From: Acidibrevibacterium fodinaquatile
GTDB lineage: Bacteria > Pseudomonadota > Alphaproteobacteria > Acetobacterales > Acetobacteraceae
Reading direction: 5' to 3'
DNA: 64,000 bases
Assembly: GCF_003352165.1 (NCBI RefSeq)
Contig: NZ_CP029176.1
Span: forward strand, 1,240,001-1,304,000
In this document: piece by piece, positions 33,577-41,937 of the stretch
How the letters are laid out: the number at the start of each line of letters is the position of its first letter
Position numbering within the stretch: position 1 is the first letter of the stretch
The notes under the pieces: model-generated
Seen by the model: the letters and a program-made list of their open reading frames with translations, nothing else
What the model was told of the DNA's origin: nothing
Databases searched by the model: none
Program-made: the position numbers and the translations under genes

Positions 33577-34167
33577 GGCGCGGGCCGGCGCGCCACGGCT
33601 GCGGGCGATCGCGAGGAAATTGCCGAGGATCTCGTGTCCGCCTTGGCTTGCGATGCTCTCGGGATGGAACTGCACCCCGAAAACCGGCCGCTCGCGGTGG
33701 CGGATTCCCATCAGCACGCCGTCTTCGCTCTGGGCGGTCGCGACCAAGGCGCGCGGCAGGGTTTGTTGCGCGACCATCAGACTGTGATAGCGGGTCGCGG
33801 CGAAGGGGTTGGGGAGGCCGGCGAACACGCCGCGCCCGTCATGGGAAATCTGGCTGACTTTGCCATGCATCGGCACCGGCGCGCGCACAACCGTTGCGCC
33901 AAATGCCTGCCCGATCGCCTGATGGCCGAGGCAGACGCCGAGAATGGGCAGATCGGCCGGCGCGGCACGGATCAGCTCGACGCAGATCCCGGCCTCATTC
34001 GGGGTGCAGGGGCCGGGCGAGATCACCACCGCCTCCGGCGCCAGCGCCAGCGCCGCGGCGACGCTCAAGGTGTCGTTGCGGCGCACATCGCACACCGCCC
34101 CGAGATCGCCGAGGAAATGAACGAGGTTGAAGGTGAAGCTGTCGTAATTGTCGATCAGTAGGATCAT
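33571..34167 (-). CDS. trpG: Anthranilate synthase glutamine amidotransferase subunit
   Basis: A 198-residue class I glutamine amidotransferase that supplies ammonia to TrpE, and possibly also to Pab[17 protein letters not shown] at the N-terminus, [11 protein letters not shown], the nucleophile Cys in [15 protein letters not shown] (about residue 79), and the His-Glu pair in [10 protein letters not shown] (about 170) are clear. TrpE is not in the window. The start region is tandemly triplicated (34156-34195); only the ATG at 34167 reads this frame. Confidence 0.95.
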   Translation of the reverse strand: MILLIDNYDSFTFNLVHFLGDLGAVCDVRRNDTLSVAAALALAPEAVVISPGPCTPNEAGICVELIRAAPADLPILGVCLGHQAIGQAFGATVVRAPVPMHGKVSQISHDGRGVFAGLPNPFAATRYHSLMVAQQTLPRALVATAQSEDGVLMGIRHRERPVFGVQFHPESIASQGGHEILGNFLAIARSRGAPARAA

Positions 34168-34195
34168 GGGAGTAGGATCATGGGAGCAGGATCAT
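34156..34195 (-). repeat. 14-bp tandem triplication of the trpG start region
   Basis: On the minus strand ATGATCCTGCTCCC (34195-34182), ATGATCCTACTCCC (34181-34168) and the native ATGATCCTACTG (34167-34156) follow head to tail. Each upstream unit is a five-codon frame (Met-Ile-Leu-Leu-Pro) whose TGA overlaps the next ATG as ATGA. A TAAGGAG lies about 17 bases before the first ATG, right at the upstream gene's stop. Confidence 0.75.
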
Positions 34196-34216
34196 GACAG
34201 GGTTATTTCCGTCTCC

Positions 34217-34831
34217 TTACTCCCGATCGGCGCCGTTGTCGAAGCCTCTTTCGGCAAGACCACGGCGGCGGAAGATCGTCATCACCCGGAACCGGTGATT
34301 GGTCGATTTCACGATGCCGACCACCGCTTCGATGTCCCACTCGGCCTTGCGATACATCGGCAGCACCTGGTCGAGCCACACCACCCGCGCGCCGGACGCG
34401 GCGCCAGCGGCGAGCGAGCGCAGGACGACGTTGCGCTTGACCATCGTCGTCCGATAGCGCTCGGCATCCTCGATGCTGTAGGGCGGGTCGGCGAGGATCA
34501 AATCATAGTCCGCGAGCGGCACCCGCGAAAGATCATGCGCGTCGGCAACGAAGGTCGGTGACAGCGACGGATTGCAATCGACCGTATCGCCCGGCATCGC
34601 GCCAAGATCGACCGCGCCGGAAAACACGTGCAACACCTTGCGGCGATCGGGAAACAGGGCGGCGACGCGCCGCAGATAGCCGGCCGGATAGCCGCCATAA
34701 TAGCCCGATCGCACGCGATAATCATTGCCCATGATCCAGGTGCCGACGACGCGCCCGTCCTCAGCGATGAAGAGACTGCGCGGAAACTTGGTGAGCCGCA
34801 CATAGCTCTCGATACGCGCCGGCCAATCCAT
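34217..34831 (-). CDS. DPPY-type SAM-dependent methyltransferase-like protein
   Basis: A 204-residue Rossmann-type protein. KVLHVFSGAVDLGAMPG (about residue 65) fits SAM motif I, VDCNPSLSPTFVADAHDL the second strand with its acidic residue, and YDLILADPPYS (about 112) is the DPPY motif of N6-adenine DNA and some rRNA methyltransferases. An N-terminal YYGGYPAGYLRR segment may guide substrate binding. No target-recognition domain and no restriction gene is nearby, so an orphan nucleic-acid methylase or a small-molecule enzyme are both possible. It lies in the trp run, 49 bases before trpG. Confidence 0.65.
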   Translation of the reverse strand: MDWPARIESYVRLTKFPRSLFIAEDGRVVGTWIMGNDYRVRSGYYGGYPAGYLRRVAALFPDRRKVLHVFSGAVDLGAMPGDTVDCNPSLSPTFVADAHDLSRVPLADYDLILADPPYSIEDAERYRTTMVKRNVVLRSLAAGAASGARVVWLDQVLPMYRKAEWDIEAVVGIVKSTNHRFRVMTIFRRRGLAERGFDNGADRE

Positions 34832-34846
34832 GCGGGCGAGCGTCCG

Positions 34847-35629
34847 TCAGCCGAGCGTCGCGTTGAAGGCGCCGCCGTCGATGAGAAGATTTTGGCCGAC
34901 GATGAACCCCACATGCGCACTGCACAGGAACGCGCAGGCGGCGCCGAATTCGGCGGGATCGCCGACCCGCCCGGTGGGATTGGCCTTGGCCCGCAGCGCG
35001 ATTTCCTCATCGACGCTGCGCTGCGCGCTCTCGGCAGCGGTGCGCATGTTCTCGCGCAGCCGGTCGGTGAGGAAGGGGCCGGGGAGGAGATTGTTGATGA
35101 TGACGTTGTCGCGCGCGACTTCCCGTGCGACGCCGGCGATGAAGCCGGTGAGCCCGGCGCGGGCGCCGTTGCTGAGGCCGAGGCTTGCAATGGGTGATTT
35201 CACCGAAGCCGAGGTGATGTTGACGATGCGCCCGAAGCGCCGCGCCCGCATCCCCGCGATCACCGCTTGGATCAGCGCAATCGGCGTCAGCATGTTTGCC
35301 TCGAGCGCCGCGTGCCACTGCGCCGGCGTCAGCGTATCGAAACGCCCTGCCGGTGGGCCGCCGGCATTGTTGATCAGGATATCGGGCGCCGGTGCCGCCG
35401 CGAGCACGGCGGCGCGGCCGGACTCTGTCGTGATGTCGGCGGCGATCGCCTGGACGGCAACGCCGGTCGCAGCCCGGATCTCATCAGCGGTGGCGGCGAG
35501 GGCCTCTTTCCCGCGGGCGTTGATGACCAGCGCGACACCCTCGCGCGCCAACGCCAAAGCCACGGCGCGCCCGAGACCTTTGCTTGCTGCACAGACGATG
35601 GCGGTCTTGCCGCGCAATCCGAGATCCAT
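34847..35629 (-). CDS. SDR-fold protein lacking the catalytic Tyr-Lys pair
   Basis: A 260-residue SDR. The cofactor loop is CAASKGLG (Cys-Ala in place of Thr-Gly), then NNAGGPPAGRFD (about residue 88) and INITSAS-type strand NITSASVK. Where Tyr-x3-Lys is expected the sequence reads LSNGARAGLTG (about 152): Ser and Arg take the two catalytic places. This variant recurs in a defined SDR subgroup usually annotated as 3-oxoacyl-ACP reductase-like; whether it is an active oxidoreductase is open. It follows the thioesterase gene by 18 bases and precedes the DPPY gene by 15, so all are probably co-transcribed. Confidence 0.85.
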   Translation of the reverse strand: MDLGLRGKTAIVCAASKGLGRAVALALAREGVALVINARGKEALAATADEIRAATGVAVQAIAADITTESGRAAVLAAAPAPDILINNAGGPPAGRFDTLTPAQWHAALEANMLTPIALIQAVIAGMRARRFGRIVNITSASVKSPIASLGLSNGARAGLTGFIAGVAREVARDNVIINNLLPGPFLTDRLRENMRTAAESAQRSVDEEIALRAKANPTGRVGDPAEFGAACAFLCSAHVGFIVGQNLLIDGGAFNATLG

Positions 35630-35647
35630 TGAAAATTCCTCCGCTTT

Positions 35648-36100
35648 TCAGGTTTCGACGAGGAGATCGCTGAGCGCCGCGCGCACCGCATCCGGCATCG
35701 CAACCGGCCGCATGGTCGCGCGCGCGACATAGACATGGACGAAATGCCCCTCTGCCGCAGCACTTTCGTCGCCGTCGCGAAAAATACCGAGTTCATAGCG
35801 CACCGCGCTGGTGCCGAGATGGGCGACGCGGATGCCGACGCTGATTTTTTCCGGAAAACTGATGGACGCATGATAGCGGCAGGAATTTTCCGCAACGATG
35901 CCAACGATCGGGCTCTCGCTGAGCGAAAGCAGGCCGCGCCGGACGAGAAACCCATTCACCGCGCTATCGAACCAAGCGTAATAGACGACGTTGTTGACAT
36001 GACCGTAAATGTCATTGTCGTGCCAGCGCGTGGTGATTTCCTCGAAATGGCGATACTCGGCGCGACGTCCGGGCGGTGTGCGAGGCAAGCGGCGGGACAT
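35648..36100 (-). CDS. 4HBT-type acyl-CoA thioesterase
   Basis: A 150-residue single hotdog domain of the 4-hydroxybenzoyl-CoA thioesterase type. TRWHDNDIYGHVNNVVYYAWFD (read in parts, about residue 22) carries the catalytic Asp in DNDIYGHVNN. FVHVYVARATMRPVAMPD near the end is usual for YbgC/FcbC-like members. It would hydrolyse an acyl-CoA or acyl-ACP; the chain is unknown. The ATG at 36100 lies one base past the moaB stop; an ATG at 36124 inside moaB would add eight residues. Confidence 0.87.
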   Translation of the reverse strand: MSRRLPRTPPGRRAEYRHFEEITTRWHDNDIYGHVNNVVYYAWFDSAVNGFLVRRGLLSLSESPIVGIVAENSCRYHASISFPEKISVGIRVAHLGTSAVRYELGIFRDGDESAAAEGHFVHVYVARATMRPVAMPDAVRAALSDLLVET

Positions 36101-36101
36101 G

Positions 36102-36650
36102 CTATACCGCAACCGGCCCGACATGTTCCATCAAACGTGGCATCAGCTCGACGAGATTGCAGGGCCGATGCCGCGCATCGAGCTGCCAGCGCAGGATCTC
36201 GTCCCAACCATCCTTGACCGCGCCGGGACTGCCGGGCAGGGCAAAGAGATAGGTACCGCCAGCAACACCGCCGATCGCGCGCGATTGCATGGTCGAGGTG
36301 CCGATCTTCTGATAGCTCAGCGTGCGAAACAATTCGCCGAAACCTTCGATGCGTTTCTCGAGCACCCGCTCGAACGCTTCCGGCGTCACATCGCGCCCGG
36401 TCAGACCCGTGCCGCCGGTGGTGATGACGACATCGATGGCCGGGTCTGCGATCCAGGCCGCGAGTTTCGCCGCGATCAGTGTGGCATCGTCGCGCACCAG
36501 ATCGCGCGCGGCGAGATGGTGCCCGGCCTCGGTGATGCGCGCGGCGAGCGTGTCGCCGGAGGTGTCGTTGGCCAGCGTGCGGCTGTCAGAGACGGTGAGG
36601 ACAGCGATGTTGACGGCAAGGAAGGCACGGGTTTCATCAATACGCGCCAT
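36102..36650 (-). CDS. moaB: Molybdenum cofactor biosynthesis protein MoaB
   Basis: A 182-residue MoCF-domain protein that adenylylates molybdopterin. NIAVLTVSDSRTLANDTSGDTL (read in parts, about residue 14), VVITTGGTGLTGRDVTPEA (about 75), GFGELFRTLSYQKIG and YLFALPGSPGAVKDGW (about 135) are family marks. It opens the run that ends with moaC and moeA, so molybdenum cofactor genes bracket the trp genes. A GC-rich hairpin precedes it. Confidence 0.95.
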   Translation of the reverse strand: MARIDETRAFLAVNIAVLTVSDSRTLANDTSGDTLAARITEAGHHLAARDLVRDDATLIAAKLAAWIADPAIDVVITTGGTGLTGRDVTPEAFERVLEKRIEGFGELFRTLSYQKIGTSTMQSRAIGGVAGGTYLFALPGSPGAVKDGWDEILRWQLDARHRPCNLVELMPRLMEHVGPVAV

Positions 36651-36694
36651 CGTTTTTCTCCACGATCAGAATGGGCCCAACCGCACCGGAAAGT

Positions 36695-36720
36695 CGCCGC
36701 CCGGCCACTGGCCGGCGGCG
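36695..36720. terminator. GC hairpin between the lytic transglycosylase and moaB genes
   Basis: CCGGCC (36701-36706) and GGCCGG (36710-36715) pair around ACT, and the flanking CGCCGC and CGGCG extend the stem with one bulged base. It lies 20 bases past the transglycosylase stop on the minus strand and about 45 before moaB. No T run follows, so termination is only possible, not shown. Confidence 0.4.
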
Positions 36721-36739
36721 ATCTCGGGCCCGACGCCGT

Positions 36740-38599
36740 TCAGTGGAGCAAAAGCGGGGGCGTCTCCGACGCGCCTGCCGGCAGGGTATCGAAACTCCGC
36801 ACGCGAGGAAAGCGGCCTTCGGCGAGGGCCGCAAGACCCGGCGGCGAAACCGCGAGCCGCGCGGCATAAAGCCAGGCATAGGCGAGCGTGCGATGCAAAT
36901 AGGTGCGCGTCTCACGGCTCGGCACCGCCTCGATGAAGAGCAGGGGATCATCGCCGTCATGCACCGTTCCGGCCCACGCCAAGACATTGCCCGGCCCGGC
37001 GTTATAGGCGCACAGCAGGCGCAGGAGATCGCCATCGACGGCGCTCTGGCGCGCGAGATAGAGGAGATAGCGCTGGCCGATATCGAGATTGACGGCGGGA
37101 TCGTGCAAGCGTTTCTGGCGCGCGCCGGCGAGCGAGGGGTCGTTGACCAAATAGCTTGCTGTCACCGGCATGATCTGCAGCAGCCCGCGCGCCCCGGTCG
37201 GCGAAATGGCGGCGGGATCGAAATGCGATTCGATGCGAGCCAGCGCATAGACCAGCGCCGGCGCGACCTGGAACCCGCCGCGCGGCGCGAGATGCGGGAG
37301 CGGTTCGGCGCCGAGCCCGTCATCGCCGCGGACGCTCGCTGCGATCTCGTCGGCAAGACGCGAAAGCCCGGCCTCGCGCGCAACCAGGGCAACGGCGCGG
37401 CGAAGATCGGGCGCGGTCTCGGATTTTGCCGCGAGCTGGCGTAGTTCCGCTTCCGCCCAGCGCGTCTGCCCGACCTGCAGGAGCGCGAATGCGCGCAACC
37501 CTTCGGCGGTGGCCGCGACCGCGGCGATATCGCCCTCGCCGAGAACTTCGTCGGCGAACAGGTCATCGCGGATCAGCGGCAAGCCGAGCCGGCGGCGGGC
37601 GAGCAAGCCATAAAACGTGTTGGCCTCGGCGCTGGCGCGCTGCAGCCAGAGATGGCCGCCCTCGGCGTCGCCGGCGGCGAAATGGGCGCGCGCCGCCCAG
37701 AACAAGGCCGCGGCGCGCAGGCCCGGCGCGGTGAGCGGCGCCCCCGCGGCGGCCTCGAAAAACCGCGCCGCCTCTGCCATCCGCTCGAGCCGCCAGGAGG
37801 CGAGGCCGGCGGTGAAACCGGCGAGCGCGACCCGCCCGCCGCTTTCCTGCAGCGCCGCACTGGCGAGATCACGGGCGGCGTGGTCACGATTGGCAGCGAA
37901 CAGCGCCTGCGCCACCTCGGCCCGCAGCCAGGCGGCGTAATCCCGGCTGAGCCCGCTGGTATGGGCGATCAGACGCAGCGCGGCATCGAAATGGCCGCTC
38001 TCGGCGCGCGCGACGATGTCGCGTTCCAGCGCGGGCGAGCGGCGGAGGTCGGGGAGATTGGGGATGGTGTCCTCGGGCGCGCTGAGGGCGGCGAGGCTGG
38101 GCGGCGGGGCAACATGGCGGGCGGCCGGGCAATCGACGGCGCGCTGGCGGCAGAGTGCGGCGATGTCGCTCGCAATAGCGAGGGTGGAGTGGCGGGAAAG
38201 CCAGGTCGAGAGGGTTCCGAGCGGGGTGCGGCCGGGGGCGTGGAGATAGAAACTGGCGAGCAGGTAGCCGCGCAGATCGGTGCGCAGCCCGGTCGGCGCC
38301 GCGGCCCCGCGCGATGCGTCATCCTCGCCGAACGCCGCCCAGAGGCGCTTGGCGGCGGCGCTATCGCCGGCCGCTTGCGCCGCGAAAATCGCGCGAATTT
38401 GCGCCGCCTCGAGCGTCTCGAGCGGTTGCGGCAAAACCACTTCCATGGCACCGAGCGGTGCCAGGCGCGGCACTGCCATCGCGGTTTCGTCGGATTGCGC
38501 CACCGCCTTGCTTGCCGCCGCGCTGGCGAACAAGGCTGCCCCGGCGAGCATCGCCCGGGCAGCAGGAAGGCGGGAGAGCGTTGTACCGGTCCCTCGCAT
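36740..38599 (-). CDS. Soluble lytic murein transglycosylase
   Basis: A 619-residue Slt70-like enzyme that cleaves peptidoglycan between MurNAc and GlcNAc with anhydro-sugar formation. An N-terminal signal (AMLAGAALFASAAASKAVA) is followed by a long alpha-superhelical U-domain (about 50-440), then the catalytic domain: ALARIESHFDPAAISPTGARGLLQIMP (read in parts, about 450-480) holds the catalytic Glu in IES, and LLCAYNAGPGNVLAW (about 540) is the second family motif. Periplasmic. It stands alone, with a 141-base A/T-rich promoter region upstream. Confidence 0.93.
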   Translation of the reverse strand: MRGTGTTLSRLPAARAMLAGAALFASAAASKAVAQSDETAMAVPRLAPLGAMEVVLPQPLETLEAAQIRAIFAAQAAGDSAAAKRLWAAFGEDDASRGAAAPTGLRTDLRGYLLASFYLHAPGRTPLGTLSTWLSRHSTLAIASDIAALCRQRAVDCPAARHVAPPPSLAALSAPEDTIPNLPDLRRSPALERDIVARAESGHFDAALRLIAHTSGLSRDYAAWLRAEVAQALFAANRDHAARDLASAALQESGGRVALAGFTAGLASWRLERMAEAARFFEAAAGAPLTAPGLRAAALFWAARAHFAAGDAEGGHLWLQRASAEANTFYGLLARRRLGLPLIRDDLFADEVLGEGDIAAVAATAEGLRAFALLQVGQTRWAEAELRQLAAKSETAPDLRRAVALVAREAGLSRLADEIAASVRGDDGLGAEPLPHLAPRGGFQVAPALVYALARIESHFDPAAISPTGARGLLQIMPVTASYLVNDPSLAGARQKRLHDPAVNLDIGQRYLLYLARQSAVDGDLLRLLCAYNAGPGNVLAWAGTVHDGDDPLLFIEAVPSRETRTYLHRTLAYAWLYAARLAVSPPGLAALAEGRFPRVRSFDTLPAGASETPPLLLH

Positions 38600-38740
38600 G
38601 CCCCCGCCCTACACGGGCAATCTATGAGACGCAACCCCTATCTCTGGTATTTATCTCATTAATTTTACCAACGATTAAGATTTCAAGCGCTTACAGGCAT
38701 TCCTTGTATAAAAAATTCGTGATTCTCTTGCGCTGCACAA
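38600..38740. promoter_or_regulatory. A/T-rich upstream region of the transglycosylase gene
   Basis: This 141-base stretch between two genes on the same strand is much richer in A/T than its surroundings, notably 38640-38735. It must hold the promoter of the transglycosylase gene. I could not place a -35/-10 pair with acceptable spacing. Confidence 0.4.
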
Positions 38741-40480
38741 TCACGAAAACGCCGCCGCAACCGCGGCGGGGTTGGGCAGCAGCGCCGCCATCGCGGCGGT
38801 TTCAGTATCCTCCTCGGCGGCCGCGAGCGGATCTCGGGGCAAGAGGTGATGGCGGAGCACGAGGTCGGCGAGGGTCTGGCGCGAGGCGTCGCCGAGGGCT
38901 GCGGCCTCGGCGGCGAAGGCACTGGCGGTGGTGACGTGATAGAGCGCGGTTGCGGCGCTTCGCGCGAGATGGGTGCCGTCTGGCGCCATGGCCCGCTCGG
39001 CGAGGCGGATCGCGCCGGCGAGCGGCGCGAGAAGCGCGGTCATGCCCGACCGCGCGACCTCCGCCCGGATATGGTTTTGCAAGGCGATGAGGGCGCCCTC
39101 GCGCCGCGCCGCGCGCATGACGTCAAGCGCGACGATATTGCTCGTGCCCTCCCAGATCGAGCCGAGATGGGCATCGCGCACCAGCCGCGGCTCTGGCCAT
39201 TCCTCGATATAGCCGGCGCCGCCGCGCACCTCCATCGCGTCCCCCGTCACCCGCCGCGCATCGCGGCAGGCGCGAAACTTGATCAGCGGCGTCAGGATGC
39301 GGAGCAGGGCATAGGCGTCTTGGTCGCCGGCATCGGCACGCGAAAGCGCCGATGCGGTCGCGAACATCATGCTGCGGGCTTGTTCCGTGGGCACGAGAAT
39401 TTTCAAAAGCTGACGCCGCATCAGGGGAAGTTCGATCAGGCGGCGGCCGAAGGCGCGGCGGTGATGGGCGACGAAGAGGGCCTCGGTCACCGACCGGCGC
39501 ATCATGCCGGCGGCGCGCACGCCGTTCGAGAGGCGAGAATTGTTGATCATATCGGTCATCTGGCGGAATCCGGCGCCGGGCTCGCCGACCAGAAACGCCT
39601 CCGCCCCTTCAAGGCGGATTTCACCGCTCGCCATATCGCGTGTGCCGAGCTTGTCTTTCAACCGCACGATGCGATAGGCGTTGGGGGTGCCATCCGGGCG
39701 CTCGCGGGGGAGGAGAAAGAGCGACAGCCCCCTGGTTCCCGCCGCCGCCCCCTCCGGCCGGGCAAGCACCATCGCCAGCGCCGCATCGGCGTTCGAACAG
39801 AACCATTTGTCACCGAACAGCCGCCACGAACCATCGTTTTTTGCAACCGCGCGCACCGCCGTCGCGCCGACATCCGAGCCCGCCCCTTGCTCGGTCATGA
39901 ACATCGCGCCCTGCGCGAGGGTTTCCAGATCCTGGCTCAGCAATCGCGGCAGATAATGTTCGACCAAGGCAGGATCGCCGAATTTACGCAGGGTGCGGGT
40001 TAGGCTGTCGGTCATGCTGACCGGGCATAAAAGGCCGAACTCGGCCTGCGCGAAGAGATAGGTCAGCACATATTTCGCCGCCGCCGGCAGCGGCGCAGGC
40101 CAGCCGAAAACGCCGGCGCGATGAGAGAGAGCGGCGAGGCCGAATTCGCCAAAGGCGAGCCGCTCCATCTCGCGATAGCTCGGGTGTTTTTCTATGCTTT
40201 GGCGATCCTCGCCGGTGCGTGTGCGCGCGAGTAAGCGCGGCGGATGGCGATCGGCGTCGGCCGCGAGTGTATCGAGCCGGCCGCCGGCGAGCGCCCCGAG
40301 ACGGTCACAATAAGGTGTGAGGTGAGCGCAAAGCGCGGGCGGGAGATGGAGCGTCATCAGCCGCGCGAGCATCGGATCGGCGCGGTAGAGATTGAGCCCG
40401 CGCGCATCCGGCACCGCTTCCGCGCCGCTCGGCGGGCCATCCGCTGACGATAGTGCGCGCGTGCGCGGATCTTCGCCCAT
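38741..40480 (-). CDS. Acyl-CoA dehydrogenase, AidB-like subfamily
   Basis: A 579-residue flavoenzyme, longer than ordinary acyl-CoA dehydrogenases (about 390) and of AidB size. FMTEQGAGSDVGATAVRA (about residue 205), RLKDKLGTRDMASGEI (about 275), EVRGGAGYIEEWPEPRLVRDA (read in parts, about 425) with the putative base Glu, and SIWEGTSNIVALDVMR follow the AidB/isovaleryl-CoA dehydrogenase pattern. E. coli AidB is tied to alkylation stress and binds DNA; the same role here is not shown. The ATG at 40480 has a GGGGAGG site. Divergent from the ABC importer operon. Confidence 0.88.
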   Translation of the reverse strand: MGEDPRTRALSSADGPPSGAEAVPDARGLNLYRADPMLARLMTLHLPPALCAHLTPYCDRLGALAGGRLDTLAADADRHPPRLLARTRTGEDRQSIEKHPSYREMERLAFGEFGLAALSHRAGVFGWPAPLPAAAKYVLTYLFAQAEFGLLCPVSMTDSLTRTLRKFGDPALVEHYLPRLLSQDLETLAQGAMFMTEQGAGSDVGATAVRAVAKNDGSWRLFGDKWFCSNADAALAMVLARPEGAAAGTRGLSLFLLPRERPDGTPNAYRIVRLKDKLGTRDMASGEIRLEGAEAFLVGEPGAGFRQMTDMINNSRLSNGVRAAGMMRRSVTEALFVAHHRRAFGRRLIELPLMRRQLLKILVPTEQARSMMFATASALSRADAGDQDAYALLRILTPLIKFRACRDARRVTGDAMEVRGGAGYIEEWPEPRLVRDAHLGSIWEGTSNIVALDVMRAARREGALIALQNHIRAEVARSGMTALLAPLAGAIRLAERAMAPDGTHLARSAATALYHVTTASAFAAEAAALGDASRQTLADLVLRHHLLPRDPLAAAEEDTETAAMAALLPNPAAVAAAFS

Positions 40481-40707
40481 CCTTGCCTCCCCCGGGTCAT
40501 GACGCCGCGGTTGCGACGTCTTGCAAGCTTTGCGCGCCGCAAGCCTGGCCGCAAGGGTTAGCCGGCCGGCGGGAGCTTCTCGGCGCCGGGGGCGGGCAGG
40601 AATGGCTTGCCAGCCTTGCCGGCGCGGGGGATAACAGCGACCAAAGGAAAAAAACCGCCGTGCCGCGAGAGCGGTTGCGCGCGGCGGCTCAGTCGAAGGA
40701 GGAAACC

Positions 40708-41913
40708 ATGGCGGCGATGCAAGACGAAGCGCGGGCGGGCGGCGTGAGGGTGAGGGGGGCACGCTGGCGGCCGCTGGCCGGGCGCTTTGCCGCGATCGTG
40801 GCGCTGCTCGCAGGCGTCAACGCTGCCGCCCCGGCGCGCGCCGACGATGCGGCGCCGATCGAAATCGGCATGGTGACGCCGCTCACCGGCGCCGCCGCGG
40901 AATCCGGTCGCTATGCCGAATGGGGCGCCGAGATGGCGGTCGCCGAGGTCAATGCCGCGGGCGGCGTGCTCGGCCGGCCGCTGAAGCTCGTCATCGAGGA
41001 TGACCAAACCACCAATCCCGGCGTCGTTTCCGCCTTCAACCGGCTCGCCAACGATTCCGCGATCGTCGCCTTTCTCGGCTCCATCCGTTCGACGCAGGTG
41101 CACGCGATGGACCCTGACGTGCGGCGGGTCGCCAAGCCGGTGTTTTTCGGTGGCACCGATCCCAATCTCACCCATGCCGGCGATCCGTGGCTGTTCCGCT
41201 GTCGGCCCAATGACACCTATTCCGCCAAGGTGATCGCGTCGTTCGGGGTGCAGACGCTTAATCTCAAGAAATGGGCGCTGGTGACCTCGACCGATGCCTT
41301 CGGTTCGAGCGGCGCGCGGCTGCTCACCGCCGAATTGCAGGCACTTGGCGCGAGCGTCGTGACGGCGCAGGGCTATGCCAATCAGACGCCGGATTTCACC
41401 CCGGTCGTGCTCGCGGTCAAGGGATCGGGGGCGGAGGTGATCGGGAGCTATTTCACCTTCGAGCAGGATCTCGCGATTTTCGCGCGTCAATTGCGCCAGC
41501 TCGGGGTTCGCAGCCCCTGGGTCGGCTCGCCCTCGATCACCGATACCGCGGCGCTGCATCTCGCCGGACCCGCGCTTTATGGCACCTATGGTGTTGCCGA
41601 TTTCAATGCCGATTCCAGCCCCGAAGCGAAAGCCTATGCCGAGGCCTATCAGAAATTGCACAAGGCGCCGGCCGATCAATTCTCGGCCTGGACCTATGAC
41701 GCGATCAAGATCGCAGCACGCGCCATGACCACCGCGAAATCGACCGACCCCGCCGCTTTCCGCACCGCGATCCTCGCCATCCGCGGCTACAAAGGCACGG
41801 AGGGCACTTATGATTTCGATGCCAACGGCGACGGACTGCACGGCTATAACGTTGTTCAGAACAAAAGCGGCAAGCTGGTCTTCGTCAAGCGCGTCGATTT
41901 CCCGGCACCGTAA
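40708..41913 (+). CDS. ABC importer substrate-binding protein (branched-chain amino acid type)
   Basis: A 401-residue type I periplasmic binding protein. A signal peptide (FAAIVALLAGVNAAAPARA) leads into IEIGMVTPLTGAAAESGRYAEWG (read in parts), VIEDDQTTNPGVVSAFNRL and GSIRSTQVHAM, the Leu/Ile/Val-binding pattern. The ATG at 40708 is set by a strong AAGGAGG six bases upstream. First gene of a five-gene operon that ends with a crotonase-fold enzyme, which suggests an organic acid or aromatic ligand rather than an amino acid (inference). Confidence 0.88.
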   Translation: MAAMQDEARAGGVRVRGARWRPLAGRFAAIVALLAGVNAAAPARADDAAPIEIGMVTPLTGAAAESGRYAEWGAEMAVAEVNAAGGVLGRPLKLVIEDDQTTNPGVVSAFNRLANDSAIVAFLGSIRSTQVHAMDPDVRRVAKPVFFGGTDPNLTHAGDPWLFRCRPNDTYSAKVIASFGVQTLNLKKWALVTSTDAFGSSGARLLTAELQALGASVVTAQGYANQTPDFTPVVLAVKGSGAEVIGSYFTFEQDLAIFARQLRQLGVRSPWVGSPSITDTAALHLAGPALYGTYGVADFNADSSPEAKAYAEAYQKLHKAPADQFSAWTYDAIKIAARAMTTAKSTDPAAFRTAILAIRGYKGTEGTYDFDANGDGLHGYNVVQNKSGKLVFVKRVDFPAP

Positions 41914-41937
41914 CGCATATCGTCAGCGCACAACGTC

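Noticed and set aside
34847-35629. Canonical FabG for the ACP cluster
   Set aside because: The catalytic Tyr and Lys are missing and it is 28 kb away in another operon.
40481-40707. Operator or second dispersed repeat in the AidB-importer intergenic region
   Set aside because: Several TTGCAAG/CCGCAAG-like words occur, but spacing and symmetry are irregular and no clear inverted repeat emerges.
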